DNA from: Pogona vitticeps
Taxonomy: Eukaryota > Chordata > Lepidosauria > Squamata > Agamidae
Assembly: GCF_051106095.1 (NCBI RefSeq)
Contig: NC_135783.1
Coordinates: forward strand, 306,281,322-306,345,321
Reading direction: 5' to 3'
DNA length: 64,000 bases
Position numbers and translations under genes: made by a program. Positions 19,368-30,713 of the stretch are shown here, piece after piece; position 1 is the stretch's first letter, and the number at the start of each line of letters is the position of its first letter. Under the pieces are notes generated by a model, which ran no database searches, had not been told where the DNA came from, and worked only from the letters and a program-made list of their open reading frames with translations.

Positions 19368-20360
19368 GCCTGCCCGGGCCGCCTACCCCAGCCGTTCTCG
19401 GACGCCTGGAAGTCCGAGACCGGCTCGGGTAGGCGGCCCGGGCAGGCTACCAGCAGCGGGGACAGAGGGGGGGGGGGAATCCGGAAGGTTTCCAGGTGAA
19501 AGCCTGGAAACCTTCCGGACACCCCCCCACCCTGCAGCCGCCGCTTGAAGCCTGCCCGGGCCGCCTACCCGAGCCGTTCTCGGACGCCTGGAAGTCCGAG
19601 AACGGCTCGGGTAGGCGGCCCGGGCAGGCTACCAGTAGCGGGGACAGGGGGGGGTATCCGGAAGGTTTCCAGGTGAAAGCCTGGAAACCTTCCGGACACC
19701 CCCCCCACCCTGCAGCCGCCGCTTGAAGCCTGCCCGGGCCGCCTACCCGAGCCGTTCTCGGACGCCTGGAAGTCCGAGAACGGCTCGGGTAGGCGGCCCG
19801 GGCAGGCTACCAGTAGCGGGGACAGAGGGGGGGTATCCGGCAGGTTTCCAGGTGAAAGCCTGGAAACCTTCCGGACACCCCCCCCCACCCTGCAGCCGCC
19901 GCTTGAAGCCTGCCCAGGCCGCCTACCCGAGCCGTTCTCGGACGCCTGGAAGTCCGAGAACGGCTCGGGTAGGCGGCCCGGGCAGGCTACCAGTAGCGGG
20001 GACGGGGGGGGGTATCCGGAAGGTTTCCAGGTGAAAGCCTGGAAACCTTCCGGACACCCCCCCCCACCCTGCAGCCGCCGCTTGAAGCCTGCCCAGGCCG
20101 CCTACCCGAGCCGTTCTCGGACGCCTGGAAGTCCGAGAACGGCTCGGGTAGGCGGCCCGGGCAGGCTACCAGTAGCGGGGACAGGGGGGGGGTATCCGGA
20201 AGGTTTCCAGGTGAAAGCCTGGAAACCTTCCGGACACCCCCCCACCCTGCAGCCGCCGCTTGAAGCCTGCCCAGGCCGCCTACCCGAGCCGTTCTCGGAC
20301 GCCTGGACGTCCGAGAATGGCTGGGGAAAGCAGCGCGGGGAGGCTTCAAGCGGCGGCTGC
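19368..20360. repeat. ~179-bp tandem array of nested palindromes, 6 unit starts
   Basis: GCCTGCCCGGGCC or a near match starts at 19368, 19550, 19728, 19908, 20087 and 20265 (spacings 182, 178, 180, 179, 178). Each unit holds two hairpins: one with ~35-bp arms around GAGCCGTTCTCGGA / TCCGAGAACGGCTC, and one with ~17-bp arms TCCGGAAGGTTTCCAGG / CCTGGAAACCTTCCGGA. G/C homopolymer runs of 7-10 lie between them. The sixth unit is only partial. Confidence 0.92.
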
Positions 20361-21104
20361 AGGGTGGGGGGGTGTCCGCTCCCAGCGACCCCCCACGGCT
20401 TGGATCCAAGCTGTGGGGGCAGGCTGAGAGGGTGGTGGGATTGGTATGCCTTTCAGGCATCCCGGGTTTGGATCCCACCCGCCACCGGTTACCCTAACCG
20501 GCGGCGGGTGGGATCCAAGCCCGGGATGCCTGAAAGGCATTCCAATCCCACCACCCTCCCCCCGCGGCTTGGATCTGAGCCACGGCGGCTACCCCAGCCA
20601 TGGCCGGACTCTAGGGAGTCAAGCCATGGCTGAGTTAGCCGCCGTGGGTCAGATCCAAGCCACGGGGGGAGGGAGAAAACCGGATAATCCATTCCTATTG
20701 GAACGGATTAACCGGTTTCCAATGCATTCCTATGGGAAATGGTGCTTCACATAACGATGTTTTCACATAACGATGTTTTGTTTGGAACCAATTAACATCG
20801 TTATGTGAGGCACCACTGTAGTTTTTTCAGTCTCTTCCAGGGAAGGGGCTCTGTGGCTCTCTTTCTCTCTCGGCACCCCCAGCACCAGCCCGGCCAGCGG
20901 CCGCCTCAGTGCCCGGCGGTGCTTCCTCCTCCTCCTCTTTGTCCTGCTTCAGCCACCTCGGCCCTGGAGTTGCTCCTGTGTCGTGGTAGGAGTAGCTGCT
21001 GCTGCTGACTGCACCTTTTTTGAGGGGGCCCTCAGATGAAGGTTGCTGGACCCATGTGTGTGTGTGTGTGTGTGTTTATCTGCATGCACCCGCGCGCACC
21101 TGTG

Positions 21105-21200
21105 GGTTCTGTTTATTTATTTATTTATTTAATTTTTACCCCGCCCCTCTAGACAACGTCTACTCGGGGCGGCTTACAAAAATTAAAACACATTAAACAA
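21105..21200 (-). mobile_element. L2/SINE-type 3' tail
   Basis: The minus strand reads GTAAGCCGCCCCGAGTAGAC, then GAGGGGCGGGGTAAAAATTA and a TAAA-repeat tail, the standard 3' end of squamate L2-driven elements. Confidence 0.7.
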
Positions 21201-21375
21201 TGTAAAATGTTCTTTTTAATTTTGCAGGTACCGGTGGGGGCTTTTCTCCTTTGGCAAGGTGAATTCCATGAGGGTTTTTAAAAACTTTATGTTGTGCCCT
21301 CACCCCCGGCTAGGCGGTCGCCGGCGCTCCCTCCCTTCTCCACTTCTTCATCCTGCTGCTGTTACTGGTAGTGGT

Positions 21376-21800
21376 TGTTACATACAGCTATGACATCACC
21401 TGCCCATCACTGCTGAAGCTGTGTGTCATCTGCCAATGGCGTGATGGAGGGTGGGACATAAGGGGTGGAGCTGTGATATATAAGGGGAGTGAATGGTGTG
21501 AGAGATAGGGAGATAGGGCCAGATAGGGCCAGATAGGGCTTGGAGATAGGGTTGAGATAGGGAGATAGGGCTGTGAGATAAGAACTGTGCTATATAGTGA
21601 GGGTCTGTGAGAGTGTGTGTGTGATTGTTATATTATTATAGTGATTAAAGTATTATTTATATTCAAGTGATTTACCATTCCTTTTGTTTGTATACAATAA
21701 ACCTAAGTTTTTATTTTGAAATCATACTTTGGCCTGAAGCTTTATTTGAGGGAATGGTTGGTGGCAGTGGAAACGAAGAGTGATTGAGTGTGACGTAATG
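21376..21800 (+). mobile_element. LTR-like fossil segment
   Basis: In order it shows a CCAAT box (21433-21437), TATATAA (21477-21483) and AATAAA (21696-21701), which is the promoter-to-polyadenylation layout of a long terminal repeat. A short tandem GATAGGG repeat lies between them (about 21506-21575). No internal coding region is next to it, so it may be a solitary LTR of an old element. The family is not recognised and the limits are approximate. Confidence 0.4.
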
Positions 21801-22043
21801 GCCCCTTTGTGAGGTATAAGGTGGCTGTTACAGTGGTAGTGAAGAAGGAGCCGGAGGGGGTCATGGCCGGTGACGAGGGCTCGCGCGCCCCTCCTCCTCC
21901 TCCTCAGAGCCCTAGCCAGGCTAAGGAAGCTCTTGGGTGGCTTCGGGCTCCTGCTCCTCTTGGCGGAAAATCTGATGCGGCTCAGCCTCACCCAGACTCT
22001 GCCTGCAGCAGCCCCCAGGTAAATTGAGTTTGAGACCCCTGGT

Positions 22044-22810
22044 ATAGACAATAACCTGACAAAAACCTGGCAACTATATTGGCAGGCATAGGTCATTCTT
22101 TCTGGGTATCTCTGCCCTCTGAGGTCACGGTAAGGCAGTAATGAAATCATGGTAAGGCCTGTTCAGGAGTCATGCTCCAGTTATTAAATGCTTTCCTCAG
22201 AAAGGTCACCAGGCCATGATACATATTACTTACATCCCAGACAAAAACAGTGTGTTGTTTATTGAAAATATTGTAACTTCTGTTCATTGTTTAAGGGGGT
22301 ATTGCTTTTTTAAGATTTTAGTGGCTGCTTTATCTATGTTTTAGCCCATAAGAAGCCCAAATTAGTAAAAAGAGAGAATGTATATGTGTCTTCTTCTCAA
22401 GAAGATGTGTGCTGCAGTCCATGCAAGTTTATTCCAAATTAAATTTATTAATCTTGAAGGGGCCTCAATAATTTTTGTTGTTTTTGCTTCAACAACATGG
22501 TTATCTACCTGAAACATGTACTGTTTGCAGTGGGTGGAGAAAGATGATACAATGGTTATCTATATGAAACTTGTACTGTTTTGCAGTGTGTGGAGAAAGA
22601 TGATAAAATTATGATCTATGCAACCTGAACATCCATCTGGATCACATATGGATTTAATTTAACACAGGCAAATAATTGCAGTCTTTCCACTGCGTATTTC
22701 CATTTAACTAAAAGTAACATTAAGAAACATCAAAGATAATGTTAACGGCCACTGGAGGGCACCATTATTTTATCAGCAAAGAAAAGCAGAAGAGTTTTAA
22801 AAACTATTCA
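22044..22810. other. Intergenic, no gene recognised
   Basis: Two similar stretches, ACATGTACTGTTTGCAGTG (about 22514) and ACTTGTACTGTTTTGCAGTG (about 22568), each followed by TGGAGAAAGATGATA, form a ~55-bp tandem duplication. Nothing else is evident. Confidence 0.5.
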
Positions 22811-22903
22811 GTGTAATCCCATGCAAGCATACTCAAAATAAAGACTGATTGGACTCAGTGGGGCTTACTCCCAGGTAAATGGGTGTAAAATTGCAACCTT
22901 TAA
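22811..22903. repeat. Short squamate interspersed repeat
   Basis: CAGTGGGGCTTACTCCCAGG, with an inverted partner around GATTGGACTC and ends GTGTAATCCCATGC / AAATTGCAACC, is a self-complementary repeat that I recall as common in lizards. The family name is not known to me. Confidence 0.5.
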
Positions 22904-24264
22904 TAGTCCGTCCCCCCCTCCCCCCAGAACTACAATTACATTATTTTCAGGAGACAGATTTCAAACCAAAGGAATAAAATTCATATTAAAACTTCATAAT
23001 AATTTTGGAATCACCCTGTGACTGACTATGACAGAATAGATACATTTTGCATTGATTATTGGAAAATATAGTATTGGTGTTCAGAAAAGTTCTCAATATG
23101 CAGGTATAGGTGAAAATAGATCTTAAAGTAACAATTATATTACAATCAACTTGTAGTAAATTTTGTTACAGGTTTCTTGCCATCTCTGTTAAGAAAAATA
23201 TAGAAACATCGATATCTTCTCTTGGAAGTGGGGACGAGCAGTTTGGGAAACCTGATTTTCAGCAAAAGAAACATATAAAAGGACAGAGTTAAGAAGTCTT
23301 TCTTCTACCTTCCAATTAATCTTCCATTAATTTACTAATTTCATTCGTCAATTAAAATATCTATACCAACTATATTTGTAGGGTTCTCAGGGCACAGCAT
23401 AAACAATAAAGACAATATTACTAATTATAAAACAATTTACATTAATTCAGTAAGGTAAAACAAAGTACAGAAGTCCGCAGTACAGCAGGTCAGAGACAAG
23501 ACATGCTCACTCGGCTTCAAAATTTTGGATAAAGATGTACAGTACTAGTTTTAATTTGGCACAGAACATGGGTTCCATTTATGCCTCTAATTTTTCAAAA
23601 TGACTCCAGAACGAAGAAAGAAGAGGAGACTTGCCCTTGTTTATGATCAGAAACTGGAAGAATGAAATAGCAATAATTATGTTTAAGCAGAACTTTGGAC
23701 CAAAAAACAAACAAACAAAAAACAAAAAACAAACAAACCAGATTTAATTATTCCTGCTTGACCTATACAAGTTGGAAAGAGGAGCATGGGTGCAGTCTGG
23801 AGCATATGTTATTTTCTGGTTTTGGACAGTTTTTTTAAAAAAATGTATGTTTATTTTCTAATTCACCGTATCTCTACATGTCTTAGGGCAGGGTACACAA
23901 TCAATAAAATCACCTTAAATAAATCTGAAACCTTTGTAATACTTTAAAACAATATTAAATTATTTAATCTAGACATCACATGACTCCTTGCTATTCAGTG
24001 ATGCAATATCTGGGAAACAGAGACACTGTATTTTAAATAGAACCTATTTAACATTTATCATTTCTCTCTCCACCTGCCTAAATTCTCCATATGAAATGAG
24101 TTTTTACAGCCTCTCTCCTGACTTGTGCTGGCTTTGAGGCAGGGCTGTTGAGCAAGGCACCACTGCTCCAGCAGCAAAGCAGACATTCAAATCATAGTCT
24201 ATGGGGGGACCTGACTCTTCCATGTAGTTCTGTGGTTTATGATGTTATGATCTTAAGCAAGCAC
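22904..24264. other. Intergenic, no gene recognised
   Basis: It contains a CAAA-rich simple repeat (23698-23740) and otherwise AT-rich sequence without coding similarity. Confidence 0.5.
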
Positions 24265-24399
<135 letters not shown>

Positions 24400-24861
24400 A
24401 ACATCTCCACCCCATCTTTCTCCTTAAGAAGGACCCAAGGCAGCTTACATCATTCAAAGACAATATTTAAAGCTAAAAACAGTAAGTACACAAATACTAA
24501 AAAAACACAAACAAATACCACAGTAAAATATGGTAAACAGAAGCACCATCAAAACACATTCAAAGCAATAAAGCAGAAGAATCTATTTAATAAACCCACT
24601 GAGGCAGCCAGTAATTAAGAGAAAGCTTGCTTGAAGATCCCTATTTGCCAGCTTGTGGAATACTGGCCTCCTGTGGGAGGGAGCTCCAGAGTCTGGGAGC
24701 ATTAACAAAGAAAGCCCTCCATTGTGTCCCCACCAAATACAATTGTGAGAGTGGTGCGACTGAGAGAAAGACCTCTCCAACACCCAGGCAGGTTGATAAT
24801 GGTAGTCACAATCCTTGAGATAGCTTGGACCTATTTCAGGCTATAGGTCAGATTCAGTATA

Positions 24862-25617
24862 CAGTGGTGCCTCGCATAGTGATCGCTCCGTTTAGCGATG
24901 AAATCACTTTGCGATGGACTTTTTGCCATCGCAAGAGCGATCGCTTTGCGATGGCCCCTATGGGGAAAATTCGCTTTGTGATGATCACGGGAGAGTACTC
25001 CCCCATGATCATCGCAAAGGCCCGCCCGTCAGCTGTTCCAAAAGGCAAGCCCTTGGGCTGCTCCCGGAGAAGCGCTTCGTCGCGAGCAGCCAAAAGGCCC
25101 GCCCGTCAGCTGCTCCAAAAGGCGAGCCCTTGGGCTGCTCCTGGAGAAGCGCTTCGCCGCGAGCAGCCCAAAGGCTTGCTTTTTGGAACAGCTGACGGGC
25201 GGGCCTTTGGGCTGCTCGCGGCGAAGCGCTTCTCCGGGACCAGCCCAAGGGCCCGCCCATCAGCTGTTCCCTCCCCCTCGCTCTCACCGCCCCCCCCAGA
25301 GAGCTTCCGAAGCCACCGCCACTCAGCTGGGCGAAAATGCAGGCGGTGGCTTAGGAAGGACTGCGGGGGAGGATTCCCTCCCCCGCGATCCTCCCAAAGG
25401 CCCCATTTTCGCACAGCTGATCGGCGGTTCCAAAATGGCCACCCACTGTGTTGCCTCGCTTTAGAGGCACCTAAAATGGAGGATCTTTGCATAACTGTGA
25501 GTTTTTCCCCCATAGAAACAGGGTTTAATGTGTTCCTATGGGGTTTTTTGCCGCGATGAATCCGGATAGCGATGATTTATCCAGAACGGATTATCGTCGC
25601 TATGCATGGCACCACTT
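24862..25617. mobile_element. Tigger-like element 4, inserted in L2
   Basis: The left end is CAGTGGTGCCTCGCATAGTG after TA. The right end is GGCACCACTT before TA, one base off the usual G. Inside, GGCCCGCCCGTCAGCTG repeats at 25019 and 25096 (77 bp apart) and returns inverted near 25190-25265, again a tandem plus palindrome core. Confidence 0.85.
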
Positions 25618-25619
25618 TA

Positions 25620-26055
25620 CAGTGGTGCCTCGCTTAACAACATTAATTCGTTCCAGCGAAAACGCTGTAGAGTGAAAACGTCGTAAAGCAAAATAAAAAA
25701 GCCCTTTGAAACGCATTGAAAACCATTCAATCCGTTCCAATGGGCTGAAAAACTCACCGGCCAGCAAAGATCCTCCATAGGGGCGGCCATTTTCAGTGCC
25801 TGTACAGCAAGGAATCCATCCAAAAACACAGCCAGAGCCATTTTGAGCAGCCGGCGGCCATTTTGAAAACCTGACGATCAGCTGTTTTGAACGTCATAAT
25901 GTGAAGAATTGGTTCCTGAAGCAGGGAACCGATCTTCGCGAAGCAAAAAAAACCCATTTAAAACATTGTTTTGCAATCACAATTGCAATTGCAAAAACAT
26001 TGTCGTGAAGCGCATGTGTCATTATATGGGGTAATCGTTAAGGAGGGCACCATTG
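25620..26055. mobile_element. Tigger-like element 5, abutting element 4
   Basis: Ends are CAGTGGTGCCTCGCTTAACA and GGGCACCATTG. Only the TA at 25618-25619 separates it from element 4, and a TA follows at 26056-26057. The interior is unlike that of element 4. Confidence 0.82.
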
Positions 26056-26640
26056 TATTGAATTGTGCCTGGAAACAGATTGGCAACCAGTGCAGCTTCT
26101 GTAACAGGGGTGCTATGTGCTCCCTGTGACCAGCCCAGTTTCCAGATACTTTCCAAAGGCAGCCCCATATGTGTCACAGTAATCCAGCTGGGATGTAACT
26201 ATGTGTCACCCTGGCAAGATCAGACCTCTCCAGGAATGGGCACAGCTGACACACTAGTTTTAACTGTGAAAAGGCACTCCTGGCCACCCACTGCCGAAAC
26301 CTGGGCATCCAGGCTCAGTGATGAATCCAGGATCACTCTTGTGTTTTTAGAAGGTCCTGTAACGCTCTCCAGCACAGTCTGCATCCCTATTCCTTGAACT
26401 GCCTTTCAACTGGCCAGGAGCACGTCTGTCATGTCTGGATTAAGTTTCAGTTTATTCACCCTCATCCAGTGCATTACTAACCTCAGACACTGATTTAGAG
26501 CTGAAACAGCTTCCTTGGATTTTGATGGCAAAGAGAGATAGAGTTGGGTGTCATCCGCATACTGATGACATTGAATCCCAAAACTCCAGACAACATGTAG
26601 ATGTTAAATAACATAGGAGACAAAATAGAAATAAAACATG

Positions 26641-28196
26641 AGGGGACCATTCTATATAGGCTGCCATTCTATATAGTTACTTTAAAGCAACTTCCACTAA
26701 ATTCAGGGAGAATTGCTTTTGAGCAGACAAACTCTATATGTTTCCATTGCAGGGCCCCTAGCTGGTTACAGTTAATAATACCTTACTCACTGGCTAGTGG
26801 CATAGCGAAATTATAATAGCAAAATTATCATGTAAGTGAGACATCAGTGATTATGAGACACTACAGTAAGTTTCAGTGGGTAAGAAAATTGCCTTCAACA
26901 TTGTCTTTTTCCACCTGAGTTGACTCACATGTGATGTATTATTGTACACACAAACAACCCCATCCAGCTCAAGATATATGCGTTCATGAACAAGTCTAGT
27001 CTGCCCATTTCATTGTTAAATTCAGCAGGCAGATCACTGACTGGCTGCATCATAATGTGCTGATGACAACTATCCTGCAGGGTATTAATTGAAGCCCAAC
27101 AGACTGAATCAGCACTTTGATATGAACTGAGCAGGCTGTCTAGAACATACTTCCTCATTCCCAGAACGCTTTGCAGTACACAGGGATTGTGTGGCAGCTA
27201 TGCTGTGGTCCACTGGCAGATAAGTGGGTGTGGAAAAGGTTCCCTGGAGGCAGGAAGTTTGAAAACCATCTCTATAAATGGAAGGCTATTTTGCCAGGAA
27301 AATACTCAAGTCTTGACGGCAGAGTGGTAACACAATGTAGATGAAACATCCTTTCCAGTGGGGCTTGATTCATAATACAGACTTTGTAATTTGCTGCAAA
27401 GCATGTTAACAGCATATTGGAATGAATTTTTAAAATTTCCATCTCCTGATGCTAGCAAGTTGGTTTGGGGATGATGAGACGGGTTGTCACAATAAATTGC
27501 TATCAGGAACTTCCCATGCCATAATTTGAAATTGATTCAGAAGATTTATGCTCATATTTTGTGGCCAAGCCTGATATGTTTGTATGCTTAATACTCCCTA
27601 TGGATAAACCCATATAATACAAATATAGCCTTGTCAAGGTTAGACATTTGTGTATAGAGTGTTAAAGTAATTAAGGGGGTTATAGAAAAAGTAGCCTTGA
27701 AAATGAAGGTGTTCTAAAAATTGAGGCTTGAACAATAGTTTACTATAGTCACTTCAAAACAATTAGCTAGCTCACCACCCATAACATCCTAACAGCTAAA
27801 AGTGTTTATCTTACAATTTGTAAATATAGAGGTGGTGTTTGCAGGTCTTATACTATGTACTCTTTGTAGTTCCAATATCTTGGAGCTACAAATTCTGTTA
27901 TAATATTGTGGCTTTCCAGGATTCTGGATTTCCTGGATTTTATGCTACAGGACTTTCCCTGCCGCCCCCAGTTATGCAAGAATTTTAGTCAAAACCATGA
28001 TGCTACTGTCATGGTGGCAGCTTGCTAGATATTAAAATACAAAACTCTGGAATTACAGTATGTGCAGGAACAACTGAGATTTTTATTAAAAAATTATTCT
28101 TGGATCACCAGACTTTTGGACCTCCAAGCCCTGCAGAAAGAGATTGTTGACAGACTGGAGAGTTGTGTACCAGATACCATCAACAGTCATGTAGCA
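26641..28196. other. Intergenic, no gene recognised
   Basis: No repeat ends, coding similarity or strong inverted repeats were found by eye. Confidence 0.5.
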
Positions 28197-28334
28197 CAAT
28201 TGTTCTCAGTGTTGGGTAATCCAGGTGTTCTTGGAGTGCAGTTCCCAGAAACCCCAGCCAGCATAGCTGGTGGTGAAGGCTTCTGTGAATTGCAGCCCAA
28301 GAACATTGGGGTTACCCAAGATTGAGAGCCACTG
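28197..28334. mobile_element. hAT-type MITE, 138 bp
   Basis: Perfect 8-bp duplications ATGTAGCA (28189-28196 and 28335-28342) flank a palindromic element. Its arms are GTTCTTGGAGTGCAGTTCCC and the complementary GAATTGCAGCCCAAGAAC, with ends CAATTGTTCTCAGTG / TTGAGAGCCACTG. Confidence 0.92.
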
Positions 28335-28924
28335 ATGTAGCAGATATAGTTGCAACAGAAACAGATTTCCCTTCACTGATTCAAACTGGCACAAGGCCGG
28401 CTTGGCTAGATGAATACTTAATATAATTTTTCTCTGTGTGTTCATAATATGCTTACAGGCTAAGAAAGTATTTTTATTTTTAAGAACTTTCATATTTTAA
28501 TATATGTATTCCCAGCTTTAAAATATGTCTTCTTAGGCAACAAGCTCCTGTATTTTTGGAATGTAACTGAAATATTCTCATTGTTCTTTTTAACTCTTAA
28601 AGAATATTTTACCGTATTATGAATTGAATTCTGACTTAAGTACTTGCCTGAATTCTAGCTTAAGTTTAGTTTAATATTTTGTAAGCATTTGTGCCTACAG
28701 TTTTTCATAACTGTAAGACTTTTGTATTTTTACAACCACTTTGAAGTATTTTTGTGCTTATAGAACATACAGTAGAAGCAACGTAGATGCATAAAGGTTG
28801 TAGAAATAGACAAGCTGATGTTGCCTGGAATTATTGCAACAATGGAAAGACCTTGATACCCAGATGAATTTTGTTATGATTGGAAAAGGTGTCTAATTTC
28901 ATTCTTGAATTAATGAGATAAATA

Positions 28925-29585
28925 TTTTTATGTATTCATTCATTTAAAATATTTTTACCCTGCCTTTCTCTTTGAAAAGGACCCAAGACAGCTCACAACA
29001 ATGAAAGGCAATATTTAAAGTTGAAAGTTGAAAACAATAAGTATAAAACAGTGGTTAACATTAGAGATGGGGGTATTTGTATTCGTATACGAATACCCCC
29101 ACACAGGTGGAGATAATGAGGGTCTGGCCCCATGGGGCTTGATGGGCCAGTCACTGATGTGCTAATGTTGTGGGATCCACACTCCCGTCCTATCGTACCA
29201 GAGACTGCGATTGCCGAGCCACTCTTGCAGTCCTGCCTCCTGTCAGGAGTGGCTCAGCGATCACGATCTTTGGTGCGATAGGACAGAAGCGCAGACCCTG
29301 CGACATTAGTACATTGGTGAGTGGGCCATCGTTATCTCCACCTGTGTGGAGGTACTTGTATACAAATATGAATACCCCATCTCTAGTTAACATCATTAAA
29401 AGACAATATTTAAAACTACAAACAATGAATAAGGAGACAACCCACATCATTAACAAGCAATATCAAGGCAAAGATCAATAAGTATGCAAAAATATTTAAA
29501 AATTACTCTGAGAAATGGAAAACACAAACGTAGAAAACACAAGTAGTACTAAAATTCCAGTCAAAGCAATAATGCAAATACCAAC
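28925..29585 (-). mobile_element. L2 LINE 3' fragment inside the unidentified repeat
   Basis: The minus strand ends with GAGCTGTCTTGGGTCCTTTT, the L2 tail. The right limit lies near TCAAAGCAATAATGC, a word also present in the L2 at 24.5 kb. It is split by the hAT element at 29062-29385. Confidence 0.7.
29062..29385. mobile_element. hAT-type MITE, 324 bp
   Basis: The termini TAGAGATGGGGGTATTTG and GAATACCCCATCTCTA are flanked by a perfect 8-bp duplication GTTAACAT (29054-29061 and 29386-29393). The interior has an imperfect hairpin around GCGATCACGATC / GACTGCGATTGCC. Confidence 0.93.
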
Positions 29586-29719
29586 CGTGATGAACACAGG
29601 GCTCTGATTTTTCCCCCTAGGCCTAGAGGTATATATAGTTCTGTAGGACTTTTAGGGACATATTCATGCATCAGAGTCCCAGACCTGGCATCCCCATTTA
29701 GATCATAGAATCTCACAGG

Positions 29720-30713
29720 CAAAAAGAGCAGAAACTGAGGAGACTATTCCAGAGCTGGTTTGCTGCGGGAAAAGGCCATAATAAATCTGTTAGTCTTAAA
29801 CATATTAGACAAATGCTTGTTATTTTGTTGCAAAAGACTTCACATGACTACCTCTGTAGAAATGCCAGCGTTGTTTAAGTGAACTTCAGCCCTTGTGATA
29901 CGCTGGTTGGTTGCAAGGCTGTCACTTACTGTTAGCTGTGATCCTGGCGTATCTCGTATATTCAGCAGTGATGTTACACAGACATGGAAATAATCATTAA
30001 GAATAATAACCACTCTATTTTTACTTAAGGGGGAAAATACACATACAGTGGTGGCTGTTGACATATGATGAAAAATATGGAATTGTCTTACTGCATTTTG
30101 GGAGAATGACTAAGCAGAAGAAGAAAAGGCTGGTTGACATTTAGCCAGAATAAGGTGACATGTCTGCACATGTGCAATGTTCAATTTGCTGAATCAGCAT
30201 TGCATCATATTCAGGTAGGATGTAAGCAAACCTTAGTTGTTGGGTTATTCATGGAGAAGCAGCTTGTCACTTCAGTCAGCAACTGAATATTAAACTGGCG
30301 AGACTGTTGATTTTCTGTACTGCTGATTCTGAAGAGATGATTGTATGTATAGTTTTTTTTGGTAAATTCAGCTCTGGTGGTGAAGGGAACTCACCTGAAT
30401 CTTGTGCTTTCATTTTGCCTCTGTATGGCTCTATGTTCTTATACCCAAACAAACACTATAAACAGCACTCTGTGTATTCTATTCGTGGCTAAGATTCATT
30501 GTGTAATATTGGACTAGTCTACAAATTGTCAGAACCACTGTTCCATTGGCATATAAAACAAACTGAGGATAAGTAGGAGCAAATTTCATATTTCATAGTG
30601 ACCAAATGAACAAGACTGGCTATGGGAGGCTGGTGTCATTAAAAGAACTGAAGAGTGAAGGAAAGGATGTGACAGTATCTCATAAAAGACTGTTGGATGG
30701 CTGCTCTTTAAAG
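29720..30713. other. Intergenic, no gene recognised
   Basis: A possible L2 remnant lies at 29740-29800 (CCAGAGCTGG...GGCCATAATAA). The remainder is unassigned. Confidence 0.4.

Larger units (their letters stand above)
18674..20818. mobile_element. Tigger-like element 3, 2.1 kb, with stacked palindrome arrays
   Basis: Ends are CAGTGGTGCCTCGCTTAGCG and GTGAGGCACCACTG with flanking TA at 18672-18673 and 20819-20820. The interior is extremely GC- and CpG-rich and has three blocks: an ~80-bp array (18821-19350), an ~179-bp array (19368-20360) and a large simple hairpin with ~60-bp arms (about 20429-20556), then a smaller one to 20665. No transposase frame is visible. Long open frames on both strands (for example 18770-19522 minus) arise because the palindromic GC-rich repeats lack stops. 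Confidence 0.88.
20836..22043 (-). mobile_element. GC-rich hAT-like element remnants, interrupted
   Basis: The right end, read on the minus strand, is CAGGGGTCTCAAACTCAATT (22043 downward), a typical hAT terminus. CpG- and CTG-rich segments at about 20836-21045, 21295-21375 and 21800-22043 look like parts of one element, split by an L2-like tail (21110-21200) and the LTR-like segment. No second terminus was found, so the left limit is a guess. Confidence 0.4.
24400..26640 (-). mobile_element. L2-clade LINE split by two Tigger-like elements
   Basis: The 3' tail (CTGCCTTGGGTCCTTCTTAA on the minus strand) lies at 24400-24480, followed by ORF remnants. After the insertions at 24862-26055 the same L2 resumes (TTGAATTGTGCCTGGAAACA at 26057). 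It includes CHQYADDTQLYLS on the minus strand near 26535-26575, the reverse-transcriptase core. It is decayed. Confidence 0.85.
28385..29700. mobile_element. Unidentified interspersed repeat, copy 1 (split)
   Basis: The stretches 28385-28925 and 29585-29700 align together with 45890-46440. Shared words include GGCACAAGG...TTGGCT, AATGTAACT, TATTGCAACAATG and GTTCAGGTGTCAGA-like ends. The copy is interrupted by an L2 tail which itself holds a hAT element. I do not recognise the family, and no coding frame is seen. Confidence 0.6.

Noticed and set aside
18770-19522. Long overlapping open frames on both strands (up to 250 codons) rich in Arg, Pro, Gly and Ala
   Set aside because: They follow the 80-bp and 179-bp palindromic repeats, read equally well on both strands and resemble no protein. 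They are stop-poor because of GC content.
18821-20360. Regularly spaced repeats resembling a CRISPR array
   Set aside because: The periods are 80 and 179 bp with no unique spacers, units are palindromic throughout, and the host is a vertebrate.
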